Shown in pieces: positions 17,475-26,584 of a DNA stretch of 64,000 nt. The notes under the pieces are model-generated. The model was not told the DNA's origin. It saw only the letters and a program-made list of their open reading frames with translations, and searched no databases. The position numbers and the translations under genes were made by a program. Each line of letters starts with the position of its first letter. Within the stretch, counting starts at the first letter, position 1. The DNA comes from JBPOFM01 sp041391925 (GTDB lineage Bacteria > Bacteroidota > Bacteroidia > Flavobacteriales > Flavobacteriaceae): NCBI GenBank assembly GCA_041391925.1, contig JAWKNA010000004.1, positions 124,001 through 188,000 on the forward strand, read 5' to 3'.

Positions 17475-18575
17475 TTATGCTTGAATTGCAGGTTTCATTC
17501 CCATTTCCTTCAAAAATTTGAAATGGGCAGCGATTGCCTTGCGAGTAGTTTTATATTCTTTGTACGGCAAACCAAATTCTGCAGCAGTTTCCTTTACTAT
17601 TTTAGAAATTTTGGTATAATGTATATGGCTTATGTGGGGAAAAATGTGGTGTTCCACTTGATGGTTCAATCCGCCTGTAAACCAATTCACAATTTTATTT
17701 TTGGTGCCAAAATTAACTGTTGTAGCCAATTGATGGATAGCCCATGAGTTTTTCATGGTACCATTTTCCTCTGGTAAAGGCATTTCAGCTTCATCCATGA
17801 CGTGAGCCAATTGGAATACGACACTCAAAATAACGCCTGCAACATAATGCATCAAGAAGAAACCTATCAATAATTTCCACCAAGCAATGTCAGTCAATAG
17901 GATGGGCAATACAATCCAAATAGAGACATAAATAATTTTAGAAATAACCAGTTTGCTCCATTCTGTGGCTGGGTTTGGAAACTTTCCATAAGATAATTTA
18001 CGTTTCAAATAACGCTTCATCTGCATAAAATCGGTGGTGATGGCCCAATTGATAGTCAATAAACCGTACAAAAAAACTGAGTAATAATGCTGGAATCTGT
18101 GATGTTTATGCCATTGCGCATGTTTTGAAAAACGCAAGATGCGCCCAGCTTCCAAATCTTCATCATGACCATGAATGTTGGTGTAAGTATGATGAAGCAC
18201 ATTGTGTTGCACCTTCCAATTATAGACGTTTCCAGCCAAGATATAAATACTGCTTCCCATTAAACGGTTAATCCATTCTTTATTTGAAAATGAACCATGG
18301 TTCCCATCATGCATCACATTCATGCCAACACCAGCCATGCCAACTCCCATGATAATTGTTAAAAGAAGCATTGCCCAAGTGGGTAAATTAAGTGTAAGTA
18401 TCAAGAAATAGGGCGTCAAAAAAAGAGAAAACATTACAATCGTTTTTACCCATATCTTCCAGTTGCCTGTACGCTTGATATTGTTATCCTTAAAATAGTC
18501 GTTGACTCGCTTATTGAGGGTTCTGAAAAACTTAGCAGAATCAGTTCTTGAAAATGAAAGGGTTTCTTGTACCAT
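17475..18575 (-). CDS. Membrane fatty acid desaturase (acyl-lipid / delta-6-like)
   Basis: A 366-residue di-iron membrane desaturase. The three histidine boxes are HDGNHG, HNVLHHTYTN and QVEHHIFP; the Gln that starts the last box is typical of the front-end type, but no cytochrome b5 domain is present. Hydrophobic helices lie between the boxes. It introduces a double bond into fatty acyl chains, probably to tune membrane fluidity. The open frame extends 19 codons upstream, but the ATG at 18575 fits the family start and the TATCTTTG box at 18630-18637. Confidence 0.92.
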   Translation of the reverse strand: MVQETLSFSRTDSAKFFRTLNKRVNDYFKDNNIKRTGNWKIWVKTIVMFSLFLTPYFLILTLNLPTWAMLLLTIIMGVGMAGVGMNVMHDGNHGSFSNKEWINRLMGSSIYILAGNVYNWKVQHNVLHHTYTNIHGHDEDLEAGRILRFSKHAQWHKHHRFQHYYSVFLYGLLTINWAITTDFMQMKRYLKRKLSYGKFPNPATEWSKLVISKIIYVSIWIVLPILLTDIAWWKLLIGFFLMHYVAGVILSVVFQLAHVMDEAEMPLPEENGTMKNSWAIHQLATTVNFGTKNKIVNWFTGGLNHQVEHHIFPHISHIHYTKISKIVKETAAEFGLPYKEYKTTRKAIAAHFKFLKEMGMKPAIQA

Positions 18576-18629
18576 TAAATTAGGGTTTGTATGATAAGGC
18601 CAAATAATTGGCTTAGCATATTTTCGCTG

Positions 18630-18637
18630 CAAAGATA
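18630..18637 (-). promoter_or_regulatory. Candidate promoter -7 box for desaturase-aminotransferase operon
   Basis: Minus-strand TATCTTTG matches TAnnTTTG, 55 bp before the desaturase ATG at 18575. It overlaps the start of the longer open frame (18632), which argues against that start. Confidence 0.55.
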
Positions 18638-18695
18638 GTCAATAAATTGCGCGTGAGAGGTAAGAATATGCTAAAAATATCCACATAAAATTGCC

Positions 18696-18703
18696 TACTT
18701 TTG
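18696..18703 (+). promoter_or_regulatory. Candidate promoter -7 box for rsmG
   Basis: TACTTTTG matches TAnnTTTG and lies 17 bp before the rsmG ATG at 18721. It excludes the upstream TTG at 18691 as start. Confidence 0.55.
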
Positions 18704-18720
18704 TTGAAAATTCAAAGTTA

Positions 18721-19350
18721 ATGACCTTAATACAACAGTATTTCCCTGATTTGACCAATCTGCAAAAAAAACAATTCAATCAATTGGAAGAACTGTACAA
18801 GGATTGGAATTCAAAAATCAATGTTGTGTCCCGTAAGGATATTGATGAGTTGTATCTTCGCCATGTCTTACATTCTCTGGGAATAGCAAAAGTCATTTCC
18901 TTCAAGCCAAAAACGAGAATTTTGGATGTTGGTACTGGTGGTGGATTTCCAGGAATTCCTTTGGCAATTTTATTTCCTGAAAGTGAGTTTCATTTGGTGG
19001 ACAGTATCGGAAAGAAACTGAAAGTTGTGAATGGAGTCGTTGAGGAATTGGGGTTGAAAAACGTCAAAACCACCCATGGAAGGGCAGAAGATGTGAAAGG
19101 TGAATTTGATTTTATTGTCAGTAGAGCCGTGACAGCTATGCCTGTATTTGTCAACTGGGTAAAGAACAAAATTGCAAAAAAGCAAAATCACGAAATCAAA
19201 AATGGCATTTTGTATTTAAAAGGTGGAGATTTGTCGGAAGAGCTTCAAGTGTTTAGAACCACTACTATTTATAATTTGAGTGATTATTTTAAAGAGGATT
19301 TTTTCGATACTAAAAAAGTGGTGCATTTGCCAATAAAATATAAAGGCTGA
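18721..19350 (+). CDS. rsmG: 16S rRNA (guanine527-N7)-methyltransferase RsmG
   Basis: A 209-residue SAM-dependent methyltransferase that modifies G527 of 16S rRNA. Visible signatures are NVVSRKDIDELYLRHVLHSL, the SAM site ILDVGTGGGFPGIPLAILFP and DFIVSRAVTAM. The length fits the family. The stop codon lies inside the stem of the terminator that follows. Confidence 0.96.
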   Translation: MTLIQQYFPDLTNLQKKQFNQLEELYKDWNSKINVVSRKDIDELYLRHVLHSLGIAKVISFKPKTRILDVGTGGGFPGIPLAILFPESEFHLVDSIGKKLKVVNGVVEELGLKNVKTTHGRAEDVKGEFDFIVSRAVTAMPVFVNWVKNKIAKKQNHEIKNGILYLKGGDLSEELQVFRTTTIYNLSDYFKEDFFDTKKVVHLPIKYKG

Positions 19351-19370
19351 ACCATTTTGATTCAGCCTTG
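19343..19370. terminator. Bidirectional terminator between rsmG and lipase-like gene
   Basis: A perfect 9-bp stem (AAGGCTGAA / TTCAGCCTT) with a 9-base loop includes the rsmG stop codon. A T-rich tract follows on the plus strand, and the convergent gene ends at 19392, so it can serve both. Confidence 0.75.
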
Positions 19371-19391
19371 TATCTATTTTTTCTATGATTC

Positions 19392-21761
19392 TTATTTTAC
19401 AATTATCTTCGTTTTAAAACTGATGTCATTTTCAGTTTGAAGATTCAAAACATACAGTCCAGATTCGAGGTTCAGAGGAATAGAAGTCCTCTCACTCAAT
19501 GATATTTTATTGTCATAAACAATTTTCCCAGTGATATCCACCATTCTTATTGAAACATTTTCATACGTTGAGTTGCTTAAAAATGTCAGTTCATTCGAAA
19601 TCGGATTTTTCTCAATTTTAATATAATTTTCTATTTCATTTGTGGGAATAGATAAGGTGGGTTGCAATATCTCTTCCAATGCAAAGGCAACATTCCCTTG
19701 TGTGAGTGTTACATGTGGCTCATTTTCCACTGGCATGTACCACGCATCAAATGGTGTAATGTTATTGACTGCTCTGCCTGTGGTCAAATTGGTTGGGACG
19801 TGGAACCAATTGGGTTCATTATTGGTTACTTGTAAGGCCATGCCACTGATGGAAGGTATAAAATTGAAATAGTTCGTTTGAAGTGCACCAAGAAAACTGT
19901 CAATCAAAGGGTCATCCGTTCCGAAGGCTCCTGCTAGAGCACCAATATCGAACAAACCTCCAGAGCCAGCATCAATACCATTCGAATAGGAAAATGCTTG
20001 CGAATTGGCACTTGCTGTCAAATCACAGAAGCATATAAAAATGGAATCGATAAATAAATAACTGACTTGGTTGGTTGCTGATGCATTTGGAGTAAGACGA
20101 ACTTTAAACGTTGCATCGGTTATCCCATCAATAACCGTAACGGTAGTGTTTAAAATTTCCCTATCAGGTGTAATTGGCATATTGTTCTTGTCTGGATATG
20201 GATTGCCTACTCCGCTACCATTTATGATGGATACTTTACGAAGATTTTCGGGGAAACCAGAAGGTGTGAGCGCATTCATTCCATTGAAAAATATATTTTT
20301 GAAAGGATGCGCCATTGGCAATCTTAAATTGTTGTTGAAATTCACATTGCTTCCATTTGCCAAATGAGGTTCAAACTGATCGGTCAACATTTGACGAGCT
20401 GCTGGAGATTTCAGCATTCCATCCACCACAGGTTGTAATGCCTCAATACTTTGGTCACCTCCAAATCCACCCAAATCCAACCCGAAAGCCATATAATTGA
20501 ATAAATGCTGAAAGCCAATAGGGACATTGGCACCCAGATGAGGCGAATCAAATGAAATCCAAAGACGTGTATCATGGTTCAGGCCTTGATTTTCCATGTA
20601 GTTCAAAGCATAGCGAGAAATCAATCCACCCATACTTGGTCCGATAACTACGTTAGGTTCAGAGCCCTGTTTTTGACCATTGATAATTTGAATCAATTCT
20701 ACCAAAAGCATAGCATTGCGTTCAATATAATCGACCCCGCCATCAATGACTGCATTGTCTTCAGTACGAGTGTATATTGGGAAGTTTAAAATAACAACAT
20801 CAAACCCTTCATCCCTTACCAAATCTCCTAAATTTGAAGGTGTTCCATTATCATCAAAATTTAGGAGTTCATAAATACTCTGAATATTTCTAGTGTCCCC
20901 AAAATCAAATCCGTCCACTAAAATTATGGGCTTGTCCAATATATTGTCAGGACTTAAATAGATGTCGTATTCACCAATTCCTTTATAATTGTTAGCTTCT
21001 CCGTAAGGTGCAAGATTGGGAGCAGGAACATTTGTAGAGGTGAATTGTACAACAGCTCGTTGGTATAGCGTGTTTAAATCCTCATTTGAATAGTCAATCG
21101 TAATTTTTGAAGTGGAATGCCGTTTGGTTCCATCTACCAAGGTAATACGAGTTTGGAGTTCCTTAATACCTTTATCGGGATAATGTATGGAAATATTCTG
21201 ATTGGTGGTGACTGTTCTGTAACCTTGGTTGTCATCAAAATCAACTTCAATGGTTTCAATTCCAATAGATGTTGTATTGAAAATATTTTCTGAAGGCAAA
21301 TTAAAAACAGTATTCAATCCTTTATGATTGATACGCAATGGAGAAGTGATGAAGAGTTCGTGTTTATCAAATATTGGATTGCTGGTTGTTCGATAAAGTA
21401 GATTATTTACACCATTGACAATATTTCCGTTTGTGAACGCTTCCGGCTTTATGACATCATAATCTACATTAAGGATTGCCAAGGGTATTACATTTGTAAA
21501 ATAACTTTCTTTTTCATCTGCCTTCAAACGGCTCACGTCACTGAAACGCTGCAATAAATCATTGTTCTTTACAGCATCGTAAGCTTGGTAAAAGGAATAG
21601 GTATTGGACGTTAAGCTCTGATAATCGTTCAGATTGATAACTGGGAACGTTGCAAAGAGAATATCCGTTTCCATATCAGATTTATCCAAAGTACTTAATG
21701 GATTTTGACTGAATGAAAAAAGAGGAATAAAAAAAATACAGAAAATGTAGAGATGTTTCAT
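19392..21761 (-). CDS. Secreted alpha/beta-hydrolase (lipase-like) with T9SS sorting domain
   Basis: A 789-residue exported protein. It has a signal peptide (about 1-18, ending FSFSQ), a beta-rich N-terminal region, and an alpha/beta-hydrolase core in which PNVVIGPSMGGLISRYAL holds the nucleophile elbow GPSMG with Ser376. LVDGFDFGD may be near the oxyanion region. The last 70 residues form a type A T9SS sorting domain (VDITGKIVYD ... SGLYVLNLQ ... KTKIIVK). It is predicted to cross the outer membrane through the T9SS whose parts are encoded nearby. Esterase/lipase activity is inferred; the substrate is unknown. Confidence 0.85.
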   Translation of the reverse strand: MKHLYIFCIFFIPLFSFSQNPLSTLDKSDMETDILFATFPVINLNDYQSLTSNTYSFYQAYDAVKNNDLLQRFSDVSRLKADEKESYFTNVIPLAILNVDYDVIKPEAFTNGNIVNGVNNLLYRTTSNPIFDKHELFITSPLRINHKGLNTVFNLPSENIFNTTSIGIETIEVDFDDNQGYRTVTTNQNISIHYPDKGIKELQTRITLVDGTKRHSTSKITIDYSNEDLNTLYQRAVVQFTSTNVPAPNLAPYGEANNYKGIGEYDIYLSPDNILDKPIILVDGFDFGDTRNIQSIYELLNFDDNGTPSNLGDLVRDEGFDVVILNFPIYTRTEDNAVIDGGVDYIERNAMLLVELIQIINGQKQGSEPNVVIGPSMGGLISRYALNYMENQGLNHDTRLWISFDSPHLGANVPIGFQHLFNYMAFGLDLGGFGGDQSIEALQPVVDGMLKSPAARQMLTDQFEPHLANGSNVNFNNNLRLPMAHPFKNIFFNGMNALTPSGFPENLRKVSIINGSGVGNPYPDKNNMPITPDREILNTTVTVIDGITDATFKVRLTPNASATNQVSYLFIDSIFICFCDLTASANSQAFSYSNGIDAGSGGLFDIGALAGAFGTDDPLIDSFLGALQTNYFNFIPSISGMALQVTNNEPNWFHVPTNLTTGRAVNNITPFDAWYMPVENEPHVTLTQGNVAFALEEILQPTLSIPTNEIENYIKIEKNPISNELTFLSNSTYENVSIRMVDITGKIVYDNKISLSERTSIPLNLESGLYVLNLQTENDISFKTKIIVK

Positions 21762-21829
21762 AATTTTTAGAAGAGATTAGTTATGAATTAAATATACAAA
21801 AATTTGAATTATATGTAACGGCATAAAAA

Positions 21830-21858
21830 AACCTTCAAAAAAAAAGATTTGAAGGTTT
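21830..21858 (-). terminator. Rho-independent terminator of pruA
   Basis: A stem of about 10 bp (AACCTTCAAA / TTTGAAGGTT) is followed on the minus strand by seven T. It lies 24 bp after the pruA stop. Confidence 0.8.
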
Positions 21859-21881
21859 AAAGTTGATTTCAATATAATTGA

Positions 21882-23507
21882 TTATCCCAAAAAAGGATAT
21901 CGATAATCTGTTGGTGTGACAAATGTTTCCTTAATCAGTCTTGGCGACACCCAACGCAATAAATTTTGAGCGCTACCTGCTTTATCATTGGTGCCTGAAG
22001 CCCTTGCGCCTCCAAATGGTTGTTGGCCAACTACAGCTCCTGTAGGCTTGTCATTGATGTAAAAATTACCTGCGCTATTTTGCAATGCTATTGTTGCTTC
22101 TTCAACAGCATATCTGTCAGTTGCCAAGACGGCTCCTGTTAAAGCATATTCGCTTGTCTCATCCACCAATTTCAAAGTCTTGCTATAATCTTTGTCATCA
22201 TAAACATAGATTGTGATTACTGGACCAAATAGTTCGGTACACATTGTGGAATATTTCGGATTTGTGGTGACGATTACGGTAGGCTCAATAAAATACCCTT
22301 TTGATTTGTCATAATTTCCACCCACAATGATTTCGGCATCTTTATCCTTTTTGGCTTGATTGATATATTTAGCCAATTTGTCAAATGAACCCTCATGAAT
22401 GACTGCCGTAATGAAATTGCCCATATCTTCAGGAGAACCCATTTTGAATGATTTTACGTCTTCAATCACATAATTTTTAACATCTTTCCATAGGCTTTTT
22501 GCAATGTAAGCTCTTGACGCTGCACTGCATTTTTGCCCTTGGAATTCAAATGCACCGCGAACAATTGCTGTTGCCACTTGTTTGGCATTGGCCGATTTAT
22601 GTGCTACGATAAAATCTTTCCCGCCAGTTTCACCGACAATTCTTGGATAGGTTTTATAAGTTTCAATATTATTTCCAATTTGTTTCCACAATTTTTTAAA
22701 AATCTCAGTGGATCCTGTAAAATGAAGACCAGAAAAATCAGGACTTGCCAAAACGACATCGGTAATCATTTTTGCATCTCCAAAAACTACATTGATGACA
22801 CCTGCAGGAACACCAGCTTCTTTAAATACATCCATAATGACTTTTGCGGAATAAATTTGACTGTCACTAGGTTTCCAGACGACCACATTTCCCATTAAGG
22901 CCATGCACGAAGGAAGGTTTCCGGCAATGGCTGTAAAATTGAAAGGTGTCACCGCATAGGTAAAGCCTTCCAGAGGGCGATATTCCACCCGATTCCAGGC
23001 ATCACTTGTGCTTTTTGGTTGGTCTTTATAGATTTCAGTCATAAATTGAACGTTGAATCGCAAAAAATCTATTAATTCACAGGCAGCATCAATTTCCGCT
23101 TGATGGATGGTTTTCGATTGCGCAATCATCGTTGCCGCATTGATTCTAGCTCTGTAAGGTCCAGCAATCAATTCGGCTGCTTTCAAAAAAATACCAGCGC
23201 GTTGTTCCCAAGGCATTTGAGACCAAGTTTTTCTGGCTTCCAAAGCAGTTGCGATGGCATCTTCTACATGTTTTTTTTCTGCTAAATGGTAGGTTCCAAC
23301 TACATGCTTGTGGTCATGTGGAGGAGACATGGTTCTGGTTTTCTTGGTTTTGACATCTTTGCCATTGATGTACATTGGCACGTCCACTTTGCTTCTGAAC
23401 ATTTTGGCATAAGCTGCCTTCACAGCTTCACGTTCGGGTGAGCCAGGAGCATACATTTTTACAGGTTCATTTATGGCGACTGGTACATTGAAAAATCCTT
23501 TTCCCAT
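21882..23507 (-). CDS. pruA: L-glutamate gamma-semialdehyde (P5C) dehydrogenase
   Basis: A 541-residue aldehyde dehydrogenase that oxidises glutamate semialdehyde/P5C to glutamate, the second step of proline breakdown. The catalytic Cys is in FQGQKCSAASRAY and the general-base Glu in VGETGGKDFIVAH; PFNFTAIAGNLPSCMALMGN is typical of P5C dehydrogenases. The frame stays open 45 codons upstream to 23642, but the ATG at 23507 (MGKGFFNVPVAINEPV) matches the family and a TACCTTTG box lies between the two. It is a stand-alone dehydrogenase, without a fused proline dehydrogenase. Confidence 0.95.
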   Translation of the reverse strand: MGKGFFNVPVAINEPVKMYAPGSPEREAVKAAYAKMFRSKVDVPMYINGKDVKTKKTRTMSPPHDHKHVVGTYHLAEKKHVEDAIATALEARKTWSQMPWEQRAGIFLKAAELIAGPYRARINAATMIAQSKTIHQAEIDAACELIDFLRFNVQFMTEIYKDQPKSTSDAWNRVEYRPLEGFTYAVTPFNFTAIAGNLPSCMALMGNVVVWKPSDSQIYSAKVIMDVFKEAGVPAGVINVVFGDAKMITDVVLASPDFSGLHFTGSTEIFKKLWKQIGNNIETYKTYPRIVGETGGKDFIVAHKSANAKQVATAIVRGAFEFQGQKCSAASRAYIAKSLWKDVKNYVIEDVKSFKMGSPEDMGNFITAVIHEGSFDKLAKYINQAKKDKDAEIIVGGNYDKSKGYFIEPTVIVTTNPKYSTMCTELFGPVITIYVYDDKDYSKTLKLVDETSEYALTGAVLATDRYAVEEATIALQNSAGNFYINDKPTGAVVGQQPFGGARASGTNDKAGSAQNLLRWVSPRLIKETFVTPTDYRYPFLG

Positions 23508-23543
23508 GGATATAGTTGTATTAAAGTTTAAAATTTTGAAATG

Positions 23544-23551
23544 CAAAGGTA
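23544..23551 (-). promoter_or_regulatory. Candidate promoter -7 box for pruA
   Basis: Minus-strand TACCTTTG matches TAnnTTTG and lies 37 bp before the ATG at 23507. Its place inside the longer open frame supports the shorter protein. Confidence 0.6.
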
Positions 23552-23662
23552 CGGTTTTTTGATGAGCTACTGTCTGCAATCTCATTAAAACCACGTTAAA
23601 ATAAGGGTTATTTTTTGTAAGTTGGCAAAATCTTTGGCTCATAATTTTTCTAAAGATTTAAG

Positions 23663-24697
23663 ATGAAAAACACTGGCATCATTATCCCTTTGGCGTACCC
23701 GGAAACAATTGTTCGGGTTTCTGATGAATGGTCAGCTCGGTATATATATTTATTAGGATTTGGTAAAAAGAATTATGTACGTGCGGGTCATGCCGCACTG
23801 TTGTTGATTGAAAAATCGACTGGCAATCTTGAGTATTATGATTTTGGCCGCTATGTCACTCCGCAACCCACTGGAAGAGTTCGGAGCAAACTCACCGATC
23901 ATGAACTGGGATTCTCTTTGCATGCTGAAATATCGAACAAAACTATTATTAATCTCGATAGTATCTTGAAGTTTTTTGCGACACACCCCAACTTGACCCA
24001 TGGTGAAGGAACAATGTTAGCTTCAGTATGTGATGAAATAGATTATGATAGAGCAAAAAACCACATAGATAATTTCCAAAATGAGGGATTGATCAAATAT
24101 GCCGTTTTTGGCTCATCTGGGAGCAACTGTTCGCGTTTTGTGACCGATACCCTCATTGCAAGTGTGACCAATAAATACATTAGGGGAAAGCTGAAGAAAT
24201 CGAAATGGTTTACGCCCAGCACCATTGGAAATGTATTGAATGCAGACACGAAAAATTTAATCTATAAAGTTTCAGAAACCGGTTATATGGATGTTTTTAA
24301 TTCATCTGCTATTAGGGAAAACAGAAAATTGTTTATGGACCGATTAAAAACGCATCAACCTAATTTTGAAGGGAATTTAAAGCCTAAAACTAATTTCGTC
24401 CATCACAAAGATGCACAATGGATGTGTGGAATTGGTAGTGGAGCATGGTTTGAATTGCACTGTTTGGGGCATGATTCAGAATATCGACTCAGACGTATTT
24501 CTCCCCACGGGAATGTGGATGTGGATGGGATTTATAAAATTTCCGAGGTTGGTTTCAATAGCAAACAAGAATATGAATTTGTACCCTATTCAAACTGCAA
24601 TTTCATTCATTTGAGGCAACAGGGAAGAGTATTTAGATTTGATTTCTTAAGAAATTATGAAGTTTCTAATTCAGCGCAAAAGGCGCACTTAATTTAA
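23663..24697 (+). CDS. Uncharacterised protein with possible permuted papain-like (NlpC/P60, LRAT/YiiX-type) fold
   Basis: A 344-residue protein without a signal peptide or membrane helix. The N-terminal half has NYVRAGHAALLLI (His43), YYDFGRY, and GSNCSRFVTDTLI (Cys156). A His in a GHA strand followed much later by an NC-Ser/Thr helix start is the order seen in permuted NlpC/P60 and LRAT-like enzymes, so His43 and Cys156 could be catalytic. The C-terminal third (WMCGIGSGAWFEL, LRRISPHGNVDVDG) is a separate beta-rich region. I recall related flavobacterial DUF proteins but no proven function. It overlaps apaG by 32 bp in convergent orientation. Confidence 0.6.
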   Translation: MKNTGIIIPLAYPETIVRVSDEWSARYIYLLGFGKKNYVRAGHAALLLIEKSTGNLEYYDFGRYVTPQPTGRVRSKLTDHELGFSLHAEISNKTIINLDSILKFFATHPNLTHGEGTMLASVCDEIDYDRAKNHIDNFQNEGLIKYAVFGSSGSNCSRFVTDTLIASVTNKYIRGKLKKSKWFTPSTIGNVLNADTKNLIYKVSETGYMDVFNSSAIRENRKLFMDRLKTHQPNFEGNLKPKTNFVHHKDAQWMCGIGSGAWFELHCLGHDSEYRLRRISPHGNVDVDGIYKISEVGFNSKQEYEFVPYSNCNFIHLRQQGRVFRFDFLRNYEVSNSAQKAHLI

Positions 24698-25052
24698 AAG
24701 AAGGAATATAAACCTTGAATTTATTGGTATTTGTAAGGCTGACCATGTTATAGTGGCCTTGCATTGCCCCAAAAGGAGAGGTTAGCAAGCATCCAGATGT
24801 ATAAGTATGCGATTCACCAGGTTTGAGAACTGGCTTTTTGCCAATGACACCTTCACCTTCAATGATTTCTATATTGTTAAGAGCATCCAAAACTCGCCAA
24901 TGACGTGAGTTTAATTGAACTGAATCCTTGCTTTGGTTTTCAATGGTTACTTTATATCCAAAGGCAAAGTGCACTTTGTAATTTTTATAAAATGTACCTT
25001 CAAATGTTGTCTCAACGGAAATTTTGATGCCGCTTGTAACTTGTTGTACCAT
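24666..25052 (-). CDS. apaG: ApaG domain protein
   Basis: A 128-residue protein made of one ApaG/DUF525 immunoglobulin-like beta-sandwich. Family features are HFAFGYKVTIENQS, LNSRHWRVLDALN, GEGVIGKKPVLKPGE and GCLLTSPFGAMQGHY. The molecular role of ApaG is not settled; it has been tied to Co2+ tolerance and diadenosine polyphosphate levels. The length is standard. It overlaps the convergent gene at 23663-24697. Confidence 0.93.
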   Translation of the reverse strand: MVQQVTSGIKISVETTFEGTFYKNYKVHFAFGYKVTIENQSKDSVQLNSRHWRVLDALNNIEIIEGEGVIGKKPVLKPGESHTYTSGCLLTSPFGAMQGHYNMVSLTNTNKFKVYIPSFKLSAPFALN

Positions 25053-25159
25053 GTGGGAATTTAGCTATTTTTGATAAATATAATTGTTTTTTGAGACTTT
25101 TCAATATATGGATGACAAATAATAAAATTTTAACAACCTGCTCGGTCAAATGATGTAGT

Positions 25160-26524
25160 TTATCCGAGGTTTTTGTTCGCAACAAACTCTTCAAGAACTT
25201 TAAAAAAATTCAAAATATCTTCCTTTCTTAAAGTCGTATTTATTGTCACCAATCTTACAAATTCTTTTTCACGAAAGGTACCATATCCCACCATCAATTC
25301 GGATGCTTCGTATAATTTGGTACATAGCTCTATAGCAGATACATTCTTATAATTAAAGCATACAGATACGGATTCATCAAAGCTATGTAAGGTATAATCT
25401 GGATGGTTTGCAATATAGTCTCTGGCCACGTCGGCCAAATAAAATTGACGGTCCACAATCTTCTCTAGACCTTTGGTCCCTACCGATTTCCATAAGGTCC
25501 ACAGTTTCAGGGCATCATTACGTCGACCACACTGCAAGGAAGTTTTTCCTAAATTGAACTCATCGTCATCAGTTTGATATAAATACTCGGCATCATTTGT
25601 AAATGATTGATGTAGATGTTTTTTGTGCTGTGTGACAATGATGGAGCAGGTGAGTGGTGTTCCCAACATTTTGTGAGCGTTGAAACTAAAGGAATCGCTC
25701 AATTCTAGTTCTTTGACCAAGTATTTGTATGTTTTACTGAAAATGACAGAACCACAATAAGCACCATCCACATGTAGCCATAAATTGTATTTTTTACAGA
25801 GGTTGCTAATGCTGCTAATGTCGTCAAAGGCACCCAAAACAGTGGTTCCTGCTGTAGCATTTACAAAAAAAGGATGATAACCTTCGCTCAAATCTTTTTT
25901 TATTTGAGTCTCCAAATCCTCCAAAGACATTTTACCATGAATATTGGATGCTACAAATCGCACTTGGTCGCGCCCGATTCCCATAAAGGAAGCATTTTTT
26001 GATATGGAATAATGAGAAACATCTGACGTATATACAATCATCTTTGTGCGCACACCCTTATTTCTAGCAGAAGGGTCGTGCCTGTCCCTTGCCATCAACA
26101 TTGCCATATAATTGGTCATTGAGCCACCGGAGGCGAAGGCACCATCACTTTCGTTTCCATAACCAATAATCTTGCACACTTTGTGAATTATGGCTTTTTC
26201 AATGCCCACTTGCGGTCCTGCAACTTTGTAGGTGTACATACTATTGTTGAGCATTACAGCGAGTAAATCGCCCAAAGTAGCTCTACTCAATCGTCCTCCA
26301 AATAATTGATTGAAAAAGTGTGTGGAGGCCGTTTTTGGCGTGCTTTTTATAATTTGTAATAAGGTGTTCTTAAAATCTGAATCAATGGATGGTTCTTCAT
26401 TCAATTGAAGATCCAAGGTTTCGTACAATGTGTTGGTATCAATGGGAGTCGCCACTGGATGTGTCTCTTCATCATGTAGAAGCACCTCAGTAAGTTCATT
26501 GAAAAGCTTTAAATCATCAATCAT
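25160..26524 (-). CDS. PLP-dependent decarboxylase (group II)
   Basis: A 454-residue fold-type I decarboxylase of the glutamate/aromatic-amino-acid/diaminobutyrate group. The PLP lysine is in FNAHKMLGTPL and the cofactor Asp in LHVDGAYCGS; FASGGSMTNYMAMLMARD and NATAGTTVLGAFDDI are typical. The amino acid it decarboxylates cannot be told from the sequence. The first possible codon is TTG at 26575, but the ATG at 26524 is the better start. It follows the T9SS plug gene closely and may be co-transcribed with it. Confidence 0.88.
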   Translation of the reverse strand: MIDDLKLFNELTEVLLHDEETHPVATPIDTNTLYETLDLQLNEEPSIDSDFKNTLLQIIKSTPKTASTHFFNQLFGGRLSRATLGDLLAVMLNNSMYTYKVAGPQVGIEKAIIHKVCKIIGYGNESDGAFASGGSMTNYMAMLMARDRHDPSARNKGVRTKMIVYTSDVSHYSISKNASFMGIGRDQVRFVASNIHGKMSLEDLETQIKKDLSEGYHPFFVNATAGTTVLGAFDDISSISNLCKKYNLWLHVDGAYCGSVIFSKTYKYLVKELELSDSFSFNAHKMLGTPLTCSIIVTQHKKHLHQSFTNDAEYLYQTDDDEFNLGKTSLQCGRRNDALKLWTLWKSVGTKGLEKIVDRQFYLADVARDYIANHPDYTLHSFDESVSVCFNYKNVSAIELCTKLYEASELMVGYGTFREKEFVRLVTINTTLRKEDILNFFKVLEEFVANKNLG

Positions 26525-26584
26525 TTGGTTCAGTTTTAATACGATTGTGGTGGGTAAGTCGAACCAAATATCCAAAAATTAATT

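Noticed and set aside
23508..23642. 45-residue N-terminal extension of pruA
   Set aside because: It does not match the family, and a promoter-like box lies within it.
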